In this document: piece after piece, positions 18,514 through 26,207 of the stretch
Numbering within the stretch: position 1 is the first letter of the stretch
Layout: the number at the start of each line of letters is the position of its first letter
Source of the DNA: GCA-2720865 sp047630275
Lineage (GTDB): Bacteria; Bdellovibrionota; Bacteriovoracia; Bacteriovoracales; Bacteriovoracaceae
Length of the DNA: 64,000 nt
Reading direction: 5' to 3'
Assembly: GCA_047630275.1 (NCBI GenBank)
Contig: JBLHVN010000001.1
Location: 1,364,001-1,428,000, forward strand
The notes under the pieces: model-generated
Database searches by the model: none
Seen by the model: only the letters and a program-made list of their open reading frames with translations
What the model was told of the DNA's origin: nothing
Made by a program: the position numbers and the translations under genes

Positions 18514-18648
18514 ATAAAGATTATAGCAAAAAAAATGGCCCTCGCTAAAAGGGGAACAATGTTTCGACACTGTCTAAATTTTAGCTAGAAAGGAGCCTTA
18601 TTTACTGGGTTAAGTCCTTGAAATAACTATTACCCTGCCCACTAAACT

Positions 18649-18664
18649 TGGCACAAGATTCGCA
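18649..18664 (+). promoter_or_regulatory. Candidate sigma-54 (RpoN) promoter for the gene at 18708
   Basis: TGGCAC (18649-18654) and TCGCA (18660-18664) reproduce the -24/-12 consensus TGGCACG-N4-TTGCW except at two positions; the invariant GG and GC are present at the right distance. A sigma-70 reading of the same bases would need a poor 15-base spacer. The predicted start lies about 30 bases before the gene. Confidence 0.45.
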
Positions 18665-18707
18665 ACGATATAACCAGGCCCCGAAGGTCTATAAAAGGTG
18701 AATACAA

Positions 18708-19064
18708 ATGTCTGATACAATTAATAAAAACCGAGTCTTTGATGCAAACGTTGTTATGTTTCCCGCTTCAAAGAACTTCCCCCCTGCAGTTGACTCCGTA
18801 GACCTCCATGATGACCCTTTAGAGGCACTTCTCAATGAGTTTAGTGATGTCCTTGATGAAGACTTAGAAGCGGAATTAGAAGAGATAGCGCGGGAGAACC
18901 TAGAGAAATACAAGAGAAGCCAAGATATTCAAAATATGGCCTTACTTGCTGAAGATGAACTTAAAGAAACAGTCACAAAGCAATTAGCCTACCTCAATGA
19001 AACCAACCTAAGAATTAAGCACTTAATGAAAGAGATTGAAGCTTATATGCCTGGTAAAAGATAA
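18708..19064 (+). CDS. Small acidic, helical cytoplasmic protein of unknown function
   Basis: 118 residues without signal peptide or membrane segment. The N-terminal 30 residues contain a small hydrophobic patch, then a strongly acidic helical part (DDPLEALLNEFSDVLDEDL, ELEEIARENLEKY) and a C-terminal amphipathic helix. The pattern suggests a coiled-coil or protein-binding factor. The ribosome binding site is AAAAGGTG about 7 bases before the ATG. A sigma-54-like promoter lies upstream and a strong terminator hairpin follows (19086-19115), so this is a single-gene transcript. No family recognised. Confidence 0.75.
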   Translation: MSDTINKNRVFDANVVMFPASKNFPPAVDSVDLHDDPLEALLNEFSDVLDEDLEAELEEIARENLEKYKRSQDIQNMALLAEDELKETVTKQLAYLNETNLRIKHLMKEIEAYMPGKR

Positions 19065-19085
19065 GAAGATTGATGTGATTCAAAG

Positions 19086-19115
19086 GGAGGGGGCGGGAAC
19101 CCCCTCCGAAGTTTT
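19086..19115 (+). terminator. Rho-independent terminator after 18708-19064
   Basis: Perfect 8-base stem GGAGGGGG (19086-19093) / CCCCCTCC (19100-19107) with a 6-base loop, followed by GAAGTTTT. It lies between two convergent genes and may serve both; the T-run is on the plus side. Confidence 0.75.
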
Positions 19116-19129
19116 AATGAGCGAGTTTA

Positions 19130-19381
19130 TTACTCTTCTACAAAAGTTTCGTCTTCTGAAGTAGAGTCCTCGTTTTCTGGTGCAATAAAAGCAGGAGCTG
19201 GCACAACCTCTGAGGAAGCGTCGTCCTCAACTAGGCTTTCGTCATCGTTAGAAGCTAAGAGCGTTCCTTCAATAGCAGCTGGAGTCTCTGTCGTTTCATT
19301 AGCCTTTCCTGGTAAGGACATTAACAGAACAAAAGCTCCGACTAACATTGTTAAAAATACTCTTGAATTAGATACTTTCAC
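19130..19381 (-). CDS. Small exported or membrane-anchored acidic protein
   Basis: The start is GTG at 19381, chosen because a perfect 12-base anti-16S sequence lies 3 bases upstream; a start at 19405 would place that sequence inside the gene. The 83-residue product has a hydrophobic segment (about residues 6-25, VFLTMLVGAFVLLMSLP) ending GKANE, then a mature part made mainly of Glu, Asp, Ser, Thr, Pro and Ala, without Cys. It is probably a secreted or tethered unstructured acidic peptide. The strong ribosome binding site suggests high expression. Divergent from the LysR gene. No family recognised. Confidence 0.7.
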   Translation of the reverse strand: MKVSNSRVFLTMLVGAFVLLMSLPGKANETTETPAAIEGTLLASNDDESLVEDDASSEVVPAPAFIAPENEDSTSEDETFVEE

Positions 19382-19384
19382 AGT

Positions 19385-19396
19385 GATCACCTCCTT
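19385..19396 (-). promoter_or_regulatory. Exceptionally long Shine-Dalgarno sequence
   Basis: On the minus strand AAGGAGGTGATC is complementary to the full 3' end of 16S rRNA (GAUCACCUCCUU) over 12 bases, followed 3 bases later by the GTG start at 19381. Most genes in this window have 4-6 matching bases or none. Confidence 0.7.
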
Positions 19397-19509
19397 ACGG
19401 GTCACGAATTAACTCCCTTATTATCGTCCATTTTCGAATTTAGTAAAAATCGTTTTATTTCCTTATTTAATTAGGTTAAAGTTAACTGAAAACAACATGG
19501 AGATATTCG

Positions 19510-20376
19510 ATGGAAAGGCTCAATTTTAATCATCTCTTCTACTTCTACATAGTCTCGAAAGAAGGCTCAATTAAGTCAGCGGCTGAAAAACTCTTTGTCT
19601 CTCAACCCACTATTAGTGATCAAATAAAGCTGCTCGAAGAATTCTTTGACTGCCTCCTTTTTGAGCGAAAAAACAGAAGCCTAATCCTGACTAAAGAAGG
19701 GGCCTTGGCCTTAAAATATGCAGAGCAAATCTTTGAGCAATCCAGAGAGCTGACCACGCGGCTTAGGAATAAATTAGAGATGCCCAAGAGGAGCTTAGAC
19801 ATAGGAATCACGCATTTTATGTCCCAGTATTTTCTCTACGATACTCTAGAACCTCTTTTTAAACAGGATCAGGTCTCAGTTAATATTGTAGAGAATCAAA
19901 GGCATCTTTTGTTGGCGGAATTAGAGGAAGGAAATGTTGATATTGTTTTTACCGATTCAAAAGATTCAATTTCAAGCACTATGGAAAGCTACCGTATAGG
20001 GGTGAATAAAACCTTTGTGATCGCCCATAAGAAATATAGGAAACATAAGAAGAGCTTTCCTGAAAGCTTAGGGGAATTGCCCTTTTTTAACTATACCAAT
20101 GAGAGCTTTCTTAAGTACGAGATTGAGCTGTACTTTAGTAAGAATTCTCTTTCTCCCCGCATTATTGGTGAGGCCGATGATATTGACTTGATACAGATGG
20201 TGGCTGAAAAAGGCCTGGCCTATGTGATTGTTCCTGAAGTTGCAAAAAATAGGATCTGTCAGAATAAAGATGTTATAGTTCTCGGTGAAATAACAGAACT
20301 TGAGACCTCCGTATGGGGGATCATAAAATCTAATTATAAGGGGCTAGGGTATAAGCTTCTAAAGAAAAGGTTATAG
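19510..20376 (+). CDS. LysR-family transcriptional regulator, NhaR-like
   Basis: 288 residues with an N-terminal winged HTH (1-60): NFNHLFYFYIVSKEGSIKSA, then SQPTISDQIKLLE. The opening resembles NhaR (NYNHLYYFW.VAKEGS). NhaR senses sodium and pH and controls an antiporter, which would fit the ion-related genes downstream, but this is inference from the HTH only. The rest is a periplasmic-binding-like effector domain. GGAG lies 7 bases before the ATG at 19510. It is divergent from the small acidic gene and only 3 bases upstream of the ATP-grasp gene, so it probably heads and controls the cluster. Confidence 0.88.
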   Translation: MERLNFNHLFYFYIVSKEGSIKSAAEKLFVSQPTISDQIKLLEEFFDCLLFERKNRSLILTKEGALALKYAEQIFEQSRELTTRLRNKLEMPKRSLDIGITHFMSQYFLYDTLEPLFKQDQVSVNIVENQRHLLLAELEEGNVDIVFTDSKDSISSTMESYRIGVNKTFVIAHKKYRKHKKSFPESLGELPFFNYTNESFLKYEIELYFSKNSLSPRIIGEADDIDLIQMVAEKGLAYVIVPEVAKNRICQNKDVIVLGEITELETSVWGIIKSNYKGLGYKLLKKRL

Positions 20377-20379
20377 ATA

Positions 20380-21810
20380 ATGAAGAGGAATATAGAGGCT
20401 ATTTCGCCAGATCAATTTGAGCAAGAAAATCACTTTTACCCTAAGGCCCTTAATGCTCAATTGCATGCGATGGTTAGCCATTTTTTTAATTTAGATCATA
20501 AGAGGATCATCTCGCGCTACAGTCATTTAAATCCTCAAGTTGATGTGGTTGCCCTGAAAGAATTACTAGAATATCAGTGTAAGCATTTCTTTTGGGGAGG
20601 GTCTGATCTGTTTTATGTGACTACTGAAAACGGCAACAGAAAGATGGTTGTATTAGAGACCAACTCTTGCCCTTCTGGTCAAAAATCAATGCCTCCTCGA
20701 ACTGATTCTGATGAACATAGAGGATACCGGTACTTGATTGAAAATTCTTTTTTACCGGCCGTTAAAAAGAAGAAGCGCCTGCCTAAAGGTGTGCTAGCCG
20801 TTATTTACGATAAGAACTACATGGAGGTCAGTGGCTACGCAGCTACCTTAGCTGACTTAACTGGTGAAGAAGTCCTGCTTGTTCCTCATTTTGATAATGA
20901 AGAGAGCTCGATTAAGTTTGTCGATGGAGTCTTGATTGTAACAAAAGAAGATGGAGAGGAAGTTCCTGTCAGAGCGGCCTTTCGTTATGTGACTCAAAAA
21001 CCTTGGAACCGACTGCCTGTTGTGACTAAGACCTTTATCTTTAATTCGACTTTAGTTTGTTTAGCAGGGGGGAGGAATAAGTTATTGGCCAATAAGGCCT
21101 ATGAGATCTTTAACTCTGATATTGCTGAAACGGGGTTAAAGATCAATATGCCTGAGACCATTAAAGACGTAAGCAAGGTAGAGATTCCTCTGTGGGTACA
21201 AAAATTTGGGGGCAAAGCGGTTATTAAAAATCCATACTCAAATGCCGGGCAAGGGGTTTATACCATTACTAGTGAAGCCGAGCTTGAAGATTTCATGAAG
21301 GAAGATTACCCCTATGATCAGTTCATTGTGCAAAGTCTTATAGGTCACTATGCATGGAGTTCCAGCAGTCAGCATGGAAGGTATTTTCATGTAGGAACAA
21401 TTCCCAATAAAAAATTAAACATCTATATCTCTGATCTAAGGATGATGGTCTATTCAAGCCCGCAGGGTTTTCAACCTTGCGCCGTTTACGCTAGGCGGGC
21501 CAAGGAGCCTTTAAAGGCAGAGCTGACCACCAGTAGTTGGGAAGTCTTAGGGACAAACCTTTCAGTTAAAAAAGGGGAAAATGAATGGGAGTCTGACACT
21601 ACTAGGCTAATGCTTATGGATAGAAAAGACTTTAACACCCTTGGAGTAGGAATCGATGACTTAATTGAAGCCTATATTCAAACTATCTTAACCATAGTGG
21701 CCATTGATAAAATGGCGCAAAATTTAATTAGTTCTAAAGGACAGTTCCGTAGTAAATTATTTAAATCTCTTGATAACGATGAATCCCTCTTAAAGGAAAT
21801 CTTGGTATAA
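20380..21810 (+). CDS. ATP-grasp ligase-like protein, substrate unknown
   Basis: 476 residues, cytoplasmic. ATP-grasp landmarks: GGRNKLLANKAYEIF (start of the ATP-binding region), GGKAVIKNPYSNAGQGVYTI (Lys plus Gly-rich loop), and FIVQSLIG (acceptor strand after it). The N-terminal part contains LETNSCPSGQKSMPPR, which may belong to substrate binding. ATP-grasp enzymes join a carboxylate to an amine or thiol through an acyl-phosphate. It is followed 2 bases later by an M14 deacylase, forming a synthesis/hydrolysis pair that mirrors RimK plus the second deacylase at 29355-31258. I cannot name the product; a peptide-like metabolite or a protein modification are both possible. Confidence 0.75.
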   Translation: MKRNIEAISPDQFEQENHFYPKALNAQLHAMVSHFFNLDHKRIISRYSHLNPQVDVVALKELLEYQCKHFFWGGSDLFYVTTENGNRKMVVLETNSCPSGQKSMPPRTDSDEHRGYRYLIENSFLPAVKKKKRLPKGVLAVIYDKNYMEVSGYAATLADLTGEEVLLVPHFDNEESSIKFVDGVLIVTKEDGEEVPVRAAFRYVTQKPWNRLPVVTKTFIFNSTLVCLAGGRNKLLANKAYEIFNSDIAETGLKINMPETIKDVSKVEIPLWVQKFGGKAVIKNPYSNAGQGVYTITSEAELEDFMKEDYPYDQFIVQSLIGHYAWSSSSQHGRYFHVGTIPNKKLNIYISDLRMMVYSSPQGFQPCAVYARRAKEPLKAELTTSSWEVLGTNLSVKKGENEWESDTTRLMLMDRKDFNTLGVGIDDLIEAYIQTILTIVAIDKMAQNLISSKGQFRSKLFKSLDNDESLLKEILV

Positions 21811-21812
21811 AA

Positions 21813-22826
21813 ATGGAAGCCGTAAAGATCATTAAAACAAAAGAAGACCTCAAGTTAAGCTCGTTTAAAAAAGGTGAGGTTCACCCTATCCATCTTCATC
21901 TTTCAGATAATTCCCTAGGGGTCCCCTGGCGGGTTCCCTTAATTATAGTAAGAGGAGTAGGGGAAGGCCCAACCATCGGCCTTACAGCCGCTTTGCACGG
22001 AAATGAACTCAATGGAATCTCTACCATCTTTAAACTCTTAGAAGAGATAGATCCTACTAAGTTAAATGGAACATTGGTTTTAGTTCCGATCAGTAATGTC
22101 CCCGGTTACCTAATGAATCAAAGGGCCTTTTCTGATAATGTGGATCTTAATAGAATCATGCCAGGGAGTGAAAAAGGAGCTGCTTCTTCAATCTATGCTC
22201 ATCAATTTGTGAATAAGATTGTCTCTAAGTTTGATTACCTCTTAGACCTTCATACAGCATCACACGGTAGAGTGAACAGCCTTTACTTAAGGGCAGACCT
22301 TGAAAATGAAGATACTAGAACCTTAGCCTACTTACAGAACCCGCAAATCATTGTTCAAAAGTATGATGAAGAGGGAACTCTAAGAGGCTGGGCCCATGAA
22401 AATAATATCCCGGCCATAACGATTGAAATTGGAAATTCTAATGCCTTCCAACATAGCCTAATAGATGAAACCCTTGATGGGATCCTAAATACTTTACGCT
22501 TTTTTAAGATGATTAAAGGAGAAGTTAAAGACATGATCGCCGACGCCATTGTTTGTGATAATTCTTATTGGATCTATTCTACAAAAGGGGGGATAATTGA
22601 TGTTATTCCAGCTCTAGCTGATCAGGTTAAAGAAGGTGATGTGATCGCAAAGGTGTACGATGTTTTTGGGCAGGTCAAAGAACTTATCTATGCCGATAAA
22701 GCAGGGGTCGTTATTGGAAAGAACGTGAGGCCAAATTGTGATGCAGGAACTAGGGTTTTACACCTTGGTGTAAACTTGATTGATCCGCAAACCGATGAAA
22801 TACCTGGTCACGTAGACTTTACTTAG
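21813..22826 (+). CDS. M14-type succinylglutamate desuccinylase/aspartoacylase-family protein (copy 1)
   Basis: 337 residues. Zinc-site motifs of the AstE/AspA carboxypeptidase-like family are visible: AALHGNELNG (His and Glu ligands), LDLHTA (second His) and TIEIGN (catalytic Glu). A C-terminal beta domain follows (about 245-335), containing GGIIDVIPALADQVKEGD, which looks like a small barrel-sandwich fold as in related deacylases. It should hydrolyse an amide bond between an acyl or amino acid and an amino group. It is a paralogue of the gene at 30266 (shared DLNR.MPGSE/DLNRSFPGSE block). Two bases separate it from the ATP-grasp gene, so the two likely act on the same molecule. Confidence 0.85.
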   Translation: MEAVKIIKTKEDLKLSSFKKGEVHPIHLHLSDNSLGVPWRVPLIIVRGVGEGPTIGLTAALHGNELNGISTIFKLLEEIDPTKLNGTLVLVPISNVPGYLMNQRAFSDNVDLNRIMPGSEKGAASSIYAHQFVNKIVSKFDYLLDLHTASHGRVNSLYLRADLENEDTRTLAYLQNPQIIVQKYDEEGTLRGWAHENNIPAITIEIGNSNAFQHSLIDETLDGILNTLRFFKMIKGEVKDMIADAIVCDNSYWIYSTKGGIIDVIPALADQVKEGDVIAKVYDVFGQVKELIYADKAGVVIGKNVRPNCDAGTRVLHLGVNLIDPQTDEIPGHVDFT

Positions 22827-22840
22827 AAAGAGGATTTCTT

Positions 22841-23575
22841 ATGAAGAAAAAGCAGAAGATAGTAAAGTTTGACTTTGAACCTGGAAAGATCATCTCTGGA
22901 AAGTACATTGTCGTCGAAAAGCTTGGAGAAGGCTGGGAAGGCGAGGTCTATAAAGTACAAGAATCTGCTACCGGGATTGAAAGGGCGGCTAAGTTCTTTT
23001 TACCTAATAGAAATATTAAAAATAAGTCTGCTAAGTTCTATGCCAATAAACTTCATAAACTCCGTTCATGCCCCATTCTTATTCAATACCTAACTCAAGA
23101 CACCATTATCTTTAAAGGAGAGAAGGTTAGTTATCTGATCTCTGATTATGTAGAGGGTGTGACTCTGAGTAGCTTTTTAAATTCGATCAAGGGTAAGAAG
23201 ATGCATCCTTTTCAAGGTCTTCTCCTCCTGCATACCCTTGTAAAGGGCCTAGAGGATATCCATGGTCTCGGTGAGTACCATGGAGACCTTCATACAGATA
23301 ATATAATCGTTCAGCGCTTCGGGCTTGGATTTGAGTTAAAGCTCTTAGATATGTTTTATTGGGGAGCCCCTAAGGCTCAGGATTTCAAAGATGATATCTG
23401 TGACGCCATTAGGATCTTATACGATGTCCTTGGTGGGCAAAAGCAATATGCCAAGCTTCCTGAAGAAGTAAAAGAGATCTGTTGCGGGTTAAAAAAATCC
23501 ATCATTCTTAAGAAGTTTAAGAACCTCTCTCAATTAAGAGTTCATTTAGAAACTATGAATTGGGAGAGCCGATGA
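22841..23575 (+). CDS. Atypical protein kinase-like protein
   Basis: 244 residues, cytoplasmic, no sensor domain. A glycine loop (LGEGWEGEVY, 28-37), an ATP-anchoring Lys (K51 in ERAAKFF), and a catalytic loop YHGDLHTDNII (Asp149, Asn154) match eukaryotic-type Ser/Thr kinases. The DFG magnesium motif is DMF (170-172), which keeps the Asp but not the Gly. No clear activation segment with APE follows and the C-lobe is short. It may be a slow or specialised kinase. Its stop overlaps the next start (ATGA), which encodes a PP2C phosphatase, the standard partner. The target is likely in this operon, but no substrate is shown by sequence. Confidence 0.78.
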   Translation: MKKKQKIVKFDFEPGKIISGKYIVVEKLGEGWEGEVYKVQESATGIERAAKFFLPNRNIKNKSAKFYANKLHKLRSCPILIQYLTQDTIIFKGEKVSYLISDYVEGVTLSSFLNSIKGKKMHPFQGLLLLHTLVKGLEDIHGLGEYHGDLHTDNIIVQRFGLGFELKLLDMFYWGAPKAQDFKDDICDAIRILYDVLGGQKQYAKLPEEVKEICCGLKKSIILKKFKNLSQLRVHLETMNWESR

Positions 23576-24345
23576 ATACCTCGAAGATAGTTCAAGAAGA
23601 AAATCACTTTGAAAAGATTGAAATAACTCAAGGTGAGCTGCATATCTTTTCTCATAAATCAGTCAGAGAAAAACCGAATCAAGATTGCTTAGGTTATTTT
23701 TCTAAAGAAGGGGATTATAAGGTTTTAATCGTCTCAGATGGGATGGGCGGGCATCAAGGTGGGGAGAAGGCCTCGCGCTTAGTTTGTGAATCTCTTAAAG
23801 AGCTTTTAGAAAGTTCTAAGACTGCTAATCTAAGAGAAGTCTTCTTAGATGCTATTGAATTAGCTGATTCTAGGGTTAAAGACCTTCGCATTGGTGCAGG
23901 AGCCACTCTTACTGGGGTGGTCATTCAAAATGGTTACGCCCAGTTCTTCAACTGTGGTGACTCGGCGTCTTTATTAATGGGAAGCAGAGGTAAGCTTAAG
24001 TATAGAAATATCGAGCACTCACCCCTTGGTTACGGGCTTGAATCAGGCCTTATTCCCCATGAAAATGCTGAAGAAGTAGGCCTGGTTGAAGAGAATATAG
24101 TCTCAAATGGCATAGGATTTGAAACAGTGCGCATAGAGCTTTCTCAAAGAATAGAAGTCAGTGAAGGAGACTTAGTCGCCCTTATGAGCGATGGCGTATC
24201 AGGTCATTTTACAACTGAAGAAATTGTAAAACTAGTCACAACTGGTTCATTTGAAGAAAGGGTGGCCGCTTATATAGAAAAAGCTGATGCAGATCCAGAT
24301 AAGTTCTATTCTGATGATAACTCCCTCATCCTTTTTAAGGTCTAG
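23572..24345 (+). CDS. PP2C-family Ser/Thr phosphatase
   Basis: 257 residues. Metal-binding motifs of the PPM/PP2C family are in order: KPNQDCLGYF, SDGMGGHQGG, GAGATLTGVV, NCGDSASLL, LMSDGVSGHFTTEEI and SDDNSLIL. It would remove phosphate from Ser/Thr using Mn or Mg. The ATG at 23572 is chosen over a TTG 12 bases earlier because GGGAG is well placed and the ATGA overlap with the kinase stop is typical of coupled translation. The kinase/phosphatase pair sits between the first ligase/deacylase pair and the transport genes. A hairpin follows its stop. Confidence 0.9.
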   Translation: MNTSKIVQEENHFEKIEITQGELHIFSHKSVREKPNQDCLGYFSKEGDYKVLIVSDGMGGHQGGEKASRLVCESLKELLESSKTANLREVFLDAIELADSRVKDLRIGAGATLTGVVIQNGYAQFFNCGDSASLLMGSRGKLKYRNIEHSPLGYGLESGLIPHENAEEVGLVEENIVSNGIGFETVRIELSQRIEVSEGDLVALMSDGVSGHFTTEEIVKLVTTGSFEERVAAYIEKADADPDKFYSDDNSLILFKV

Positions 24346-24371
24346 GCCCTTTGTTACTTGCCTAAGACCTT
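24337..24371 (+). terminator. Hairpin at the end of the PP2C gene, possible terminator or attenuator
   Basis: AAGGTCTAGGC (24337-24347) pairs with GCCTAAGACCTT (24360-24371) with one bulged A; the loop is 12 bases. The stem contains the PP2C stop codon and is followed by TAAATT, so the T-run is weak. It may reduce read-through into the CorA-like gene. Confidence 0.4.
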
Positions 24372-24391
24372 TAAATTAGGAAAAATAACCT

Positions 24392-25300
24392 ATGGAAATT
24401 TCACTTAAGGATATTCAAGATCATGTGGATGAAAGTGTTGCGGTCACGCTCACAGATTCATTGTCACAGGTTGAGCAAAAGTCATACTTCTCACCCTTTA
24501 AGGGAGGATTTTCCTTTTGGTATAGGTACTTAAAAGTCCTCGACGATAAACTTGAATATGGGAATCTTAAATACCTTCTCTTAAACAACCAAGTCTACCA
24601 ATTTGACTGGGACTCTGATTGCTTTGTTCCTTTTGGAGAAAATGGCGACCAACTCATCGAGGAGTTAGAGAGTTATCTGGTTGATAATGAAACCATAGTG
24701 AAGCATTTCCTTAGACAGGTCGACTCTCTTGAAGATGATCTTTATGATAGAAAGCACTCTTCTGTTTTTATGGATAATTGGTTTGATCTTAAAAAAGAAC
24801 TCTCTCGTATTGAAAGATTCTATGACCGTCATATCGTGGCCCTTGCAGCCCTTGATAAATGGAATAGAAAAGAAGAGTTCTTCATTAGTCTTGATATCAC
24901 TGAATTGATTAAGAATACTGAGTACTCAATTTCAAATGTTAAGGGCGGAATTATCCGTTTAGATGGTCTTCATCATTATTATAGTTCTATTAAGAACGAT
25001 AAGCTTAACAAGAACATCTATATGCTAACTCTTGTCTCAGGAGTTTTCTTACCCCTTAATCTTATTGTCGGCTTCTTTGGCATGAACACAAAAGGTCTTT
25101 TCTTAGATCAATACGAAAATGCCACCCATTACGTTCTCTTTATTTTATTAAGCATCTTAGTTTTAAGTGCTACAGGTTTAACTCTTATCAAATTGATAGA
25201 TAGATTCTTCTTACGTTTCTTACTAGGCAGAACAACTATTTACAAAGGCATCTCTAGTCAAATGGAGAAACTTGAAAATAGATTAGGCTTAGACAACTAG
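24392..25300 (+). CDS. CorA-family divalent metal transporter-like protein
   Basis: 302 residues: a large soluble N-terminal domain rich in acidic helices (about 1-225), then two membrane helices at the C-terminus separated by the diagnostic loop GFFGMNTKGLF. The GMN triad ends TM1 and forms the selectivity filter of CorA/ZntB pentamers, which move Mg2+, Co2+ or Zn2+. The C-terminal tail after TM2 is longer than the short basic tail of classical CorA (about 35 residues). AGGAAA lies before the ATG at 24392. It lies 8 bases upstream of the UspA gene, in a run of stress and channel genes. Confidence 0.85.
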   Translation: MEISLKDIQDHVDESVAVTLTDSLSQVEQKSYFSPFKGGFSFWYRYLKVLDDKLEYGNLKYLLLNNQVYQFDWDSDCFVPFGENGDQLIEELESYLVDNETIVKHFLRQVDSLEDDLYDRKHSSVFMDNWFDLKKELSRIERFYDRHIVALAALDKWNRKEEFFISLDITELIKNTEYSISNVKGGIIRLDGLHHYYSSIKNDKLNKNIYMLTLVSGVFLPLNLIVGFFGMNTKGLFLDQYENATHYVLFILLSILVLSATGLTLIKLIDRFFLRFLLGRTTIYKGISSQMEKLENRLGLDN

Positions 25301-25307
25301 AGGTTAT

Positions 25308-26204
25308 ATGAAAAGCGAAGTTATCATTGGAACAGATTTACAAGAAGCTTCTAACAACTGTATTGAAGTGGGGCTGAGTTGGGCCCATTTTTTAAAGGCC
25401 TTGCCTGTTGTCATGCATGTGCATCCTTCTAACCTCAATGAAAGTGCAGCCTTCCTAGTGGACGACAAGCTTGAATCGCAATTCAGGGCATTATCTCAAA
25501 AGATTGAAGATGAATTGCAAGAGAAGTTAGAAAAACAAATAATTCCTTTTGTTAAAGAATCTCAAAGGATCAAAACAAAGATTCGTTTTGGAGATAGGGC
25601 CAAGGCCTTTGTTCACAGGTCAGTTGAAAAAGAGAGTAAGCTTATTGTTCTTGGTTGGGATGATGATTTAACTAAAGAAAAGATCTGGATGGCATCAACA
25701 ATTGACCGAGTTATCAGGGCCTCTTATTCTCCTGTATTGGTCGTTAAAGAAAATAAGGCCAAAGCTCCATCAAATATTCTCTTTCCTTTTCTTTTAAACA
25801 TGGAATTTGTCGACACTCTTCCATGGCTTAAGATCTTAGCGGAGAACTTTAATTCAAAGATAACCCTTCTTCACCTTACTAAACAAAGTATAAAAGCGAA
25901 GAGCTATGAAGGAGTCGAACTCCTTGAGTACTTATATCCCTCAAACGAAGATGAACTAGATTACCTAAAGAATTTTGTGAAAGATATTAAAAGGCTTGGG
26001 GGTTCAATTGAGTTTAAGATCTTAGAAAGAGATGGAGCGGAAGATAAACAAATATTGAATGAGATTAAATCTAATAAGCCTGACCTCACTGTCCTGGCCT
26101 CTAGAGGAAAAAAAGGCATCGAGCGCCTTTATCTAGGAAGCATCACTGAAGCAGTTCTCAAATTAACGGAATCTTCAGTTTTTGTTGCAAAGTTAATCAG
26201 GTAA
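25308..26204 (+). CDS. Tandem universal stress protein (UspA) domains
   Basis: 298 residues made of two Usp domains of about 145 residues. The first begins VIIGTDLQEAS and holds LIVLGWDDD; the second begins with NILFPFLLNMEF and holds LTVLASRGKKGIERLYLGSITEAVL, close to the ATP-binding G-2x-G-9x-G-S/T signature. The first domain lacks the full signature, so only the second is likely to bind ATP. Tandem Usp proteins often partner with transporters. AGAGG precedes the ATG at 25308. It starts 8 bases after the CorA-like gene and ends 4 bases before an MscS-like gene, suggesting it senses energy or stress for these membrane proteins. Confidence 0.88.
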   Translation: MKSEVIIGTDLQEASNNCIEVGLSWAHFLKALPVVMHVHPSNLNESAAFLVDDKLESQFRALSQKIEDELQEKLEKQIIPFVKESQRIKTKIRFGDRAKAFVHRSVEKESKLIVLGWDDDLTKEKIWMASTIDRVIRASYSPVLVVKENKAKAPSNILFPFLLNMEFVDTLPWLKILAENFNSKITLLHLTKQSIKAKSYEGVELLEYLYPSNEDELDYLKNFVKDIKRLGGSIEFKILERDGAEDKQILNEIKSNKPDLTVLASRGKKGIERLYLGSITEAVLKLTESSVFVAKLIR

Positions 26205-26207
26205 AAT

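Noticed and set aside
24337..24371. Possible attachment or recombination site at the inverted repeat
   Set aside because: No integrase, no second copy and no composition change nearby; a transcript hairpin explains it better.
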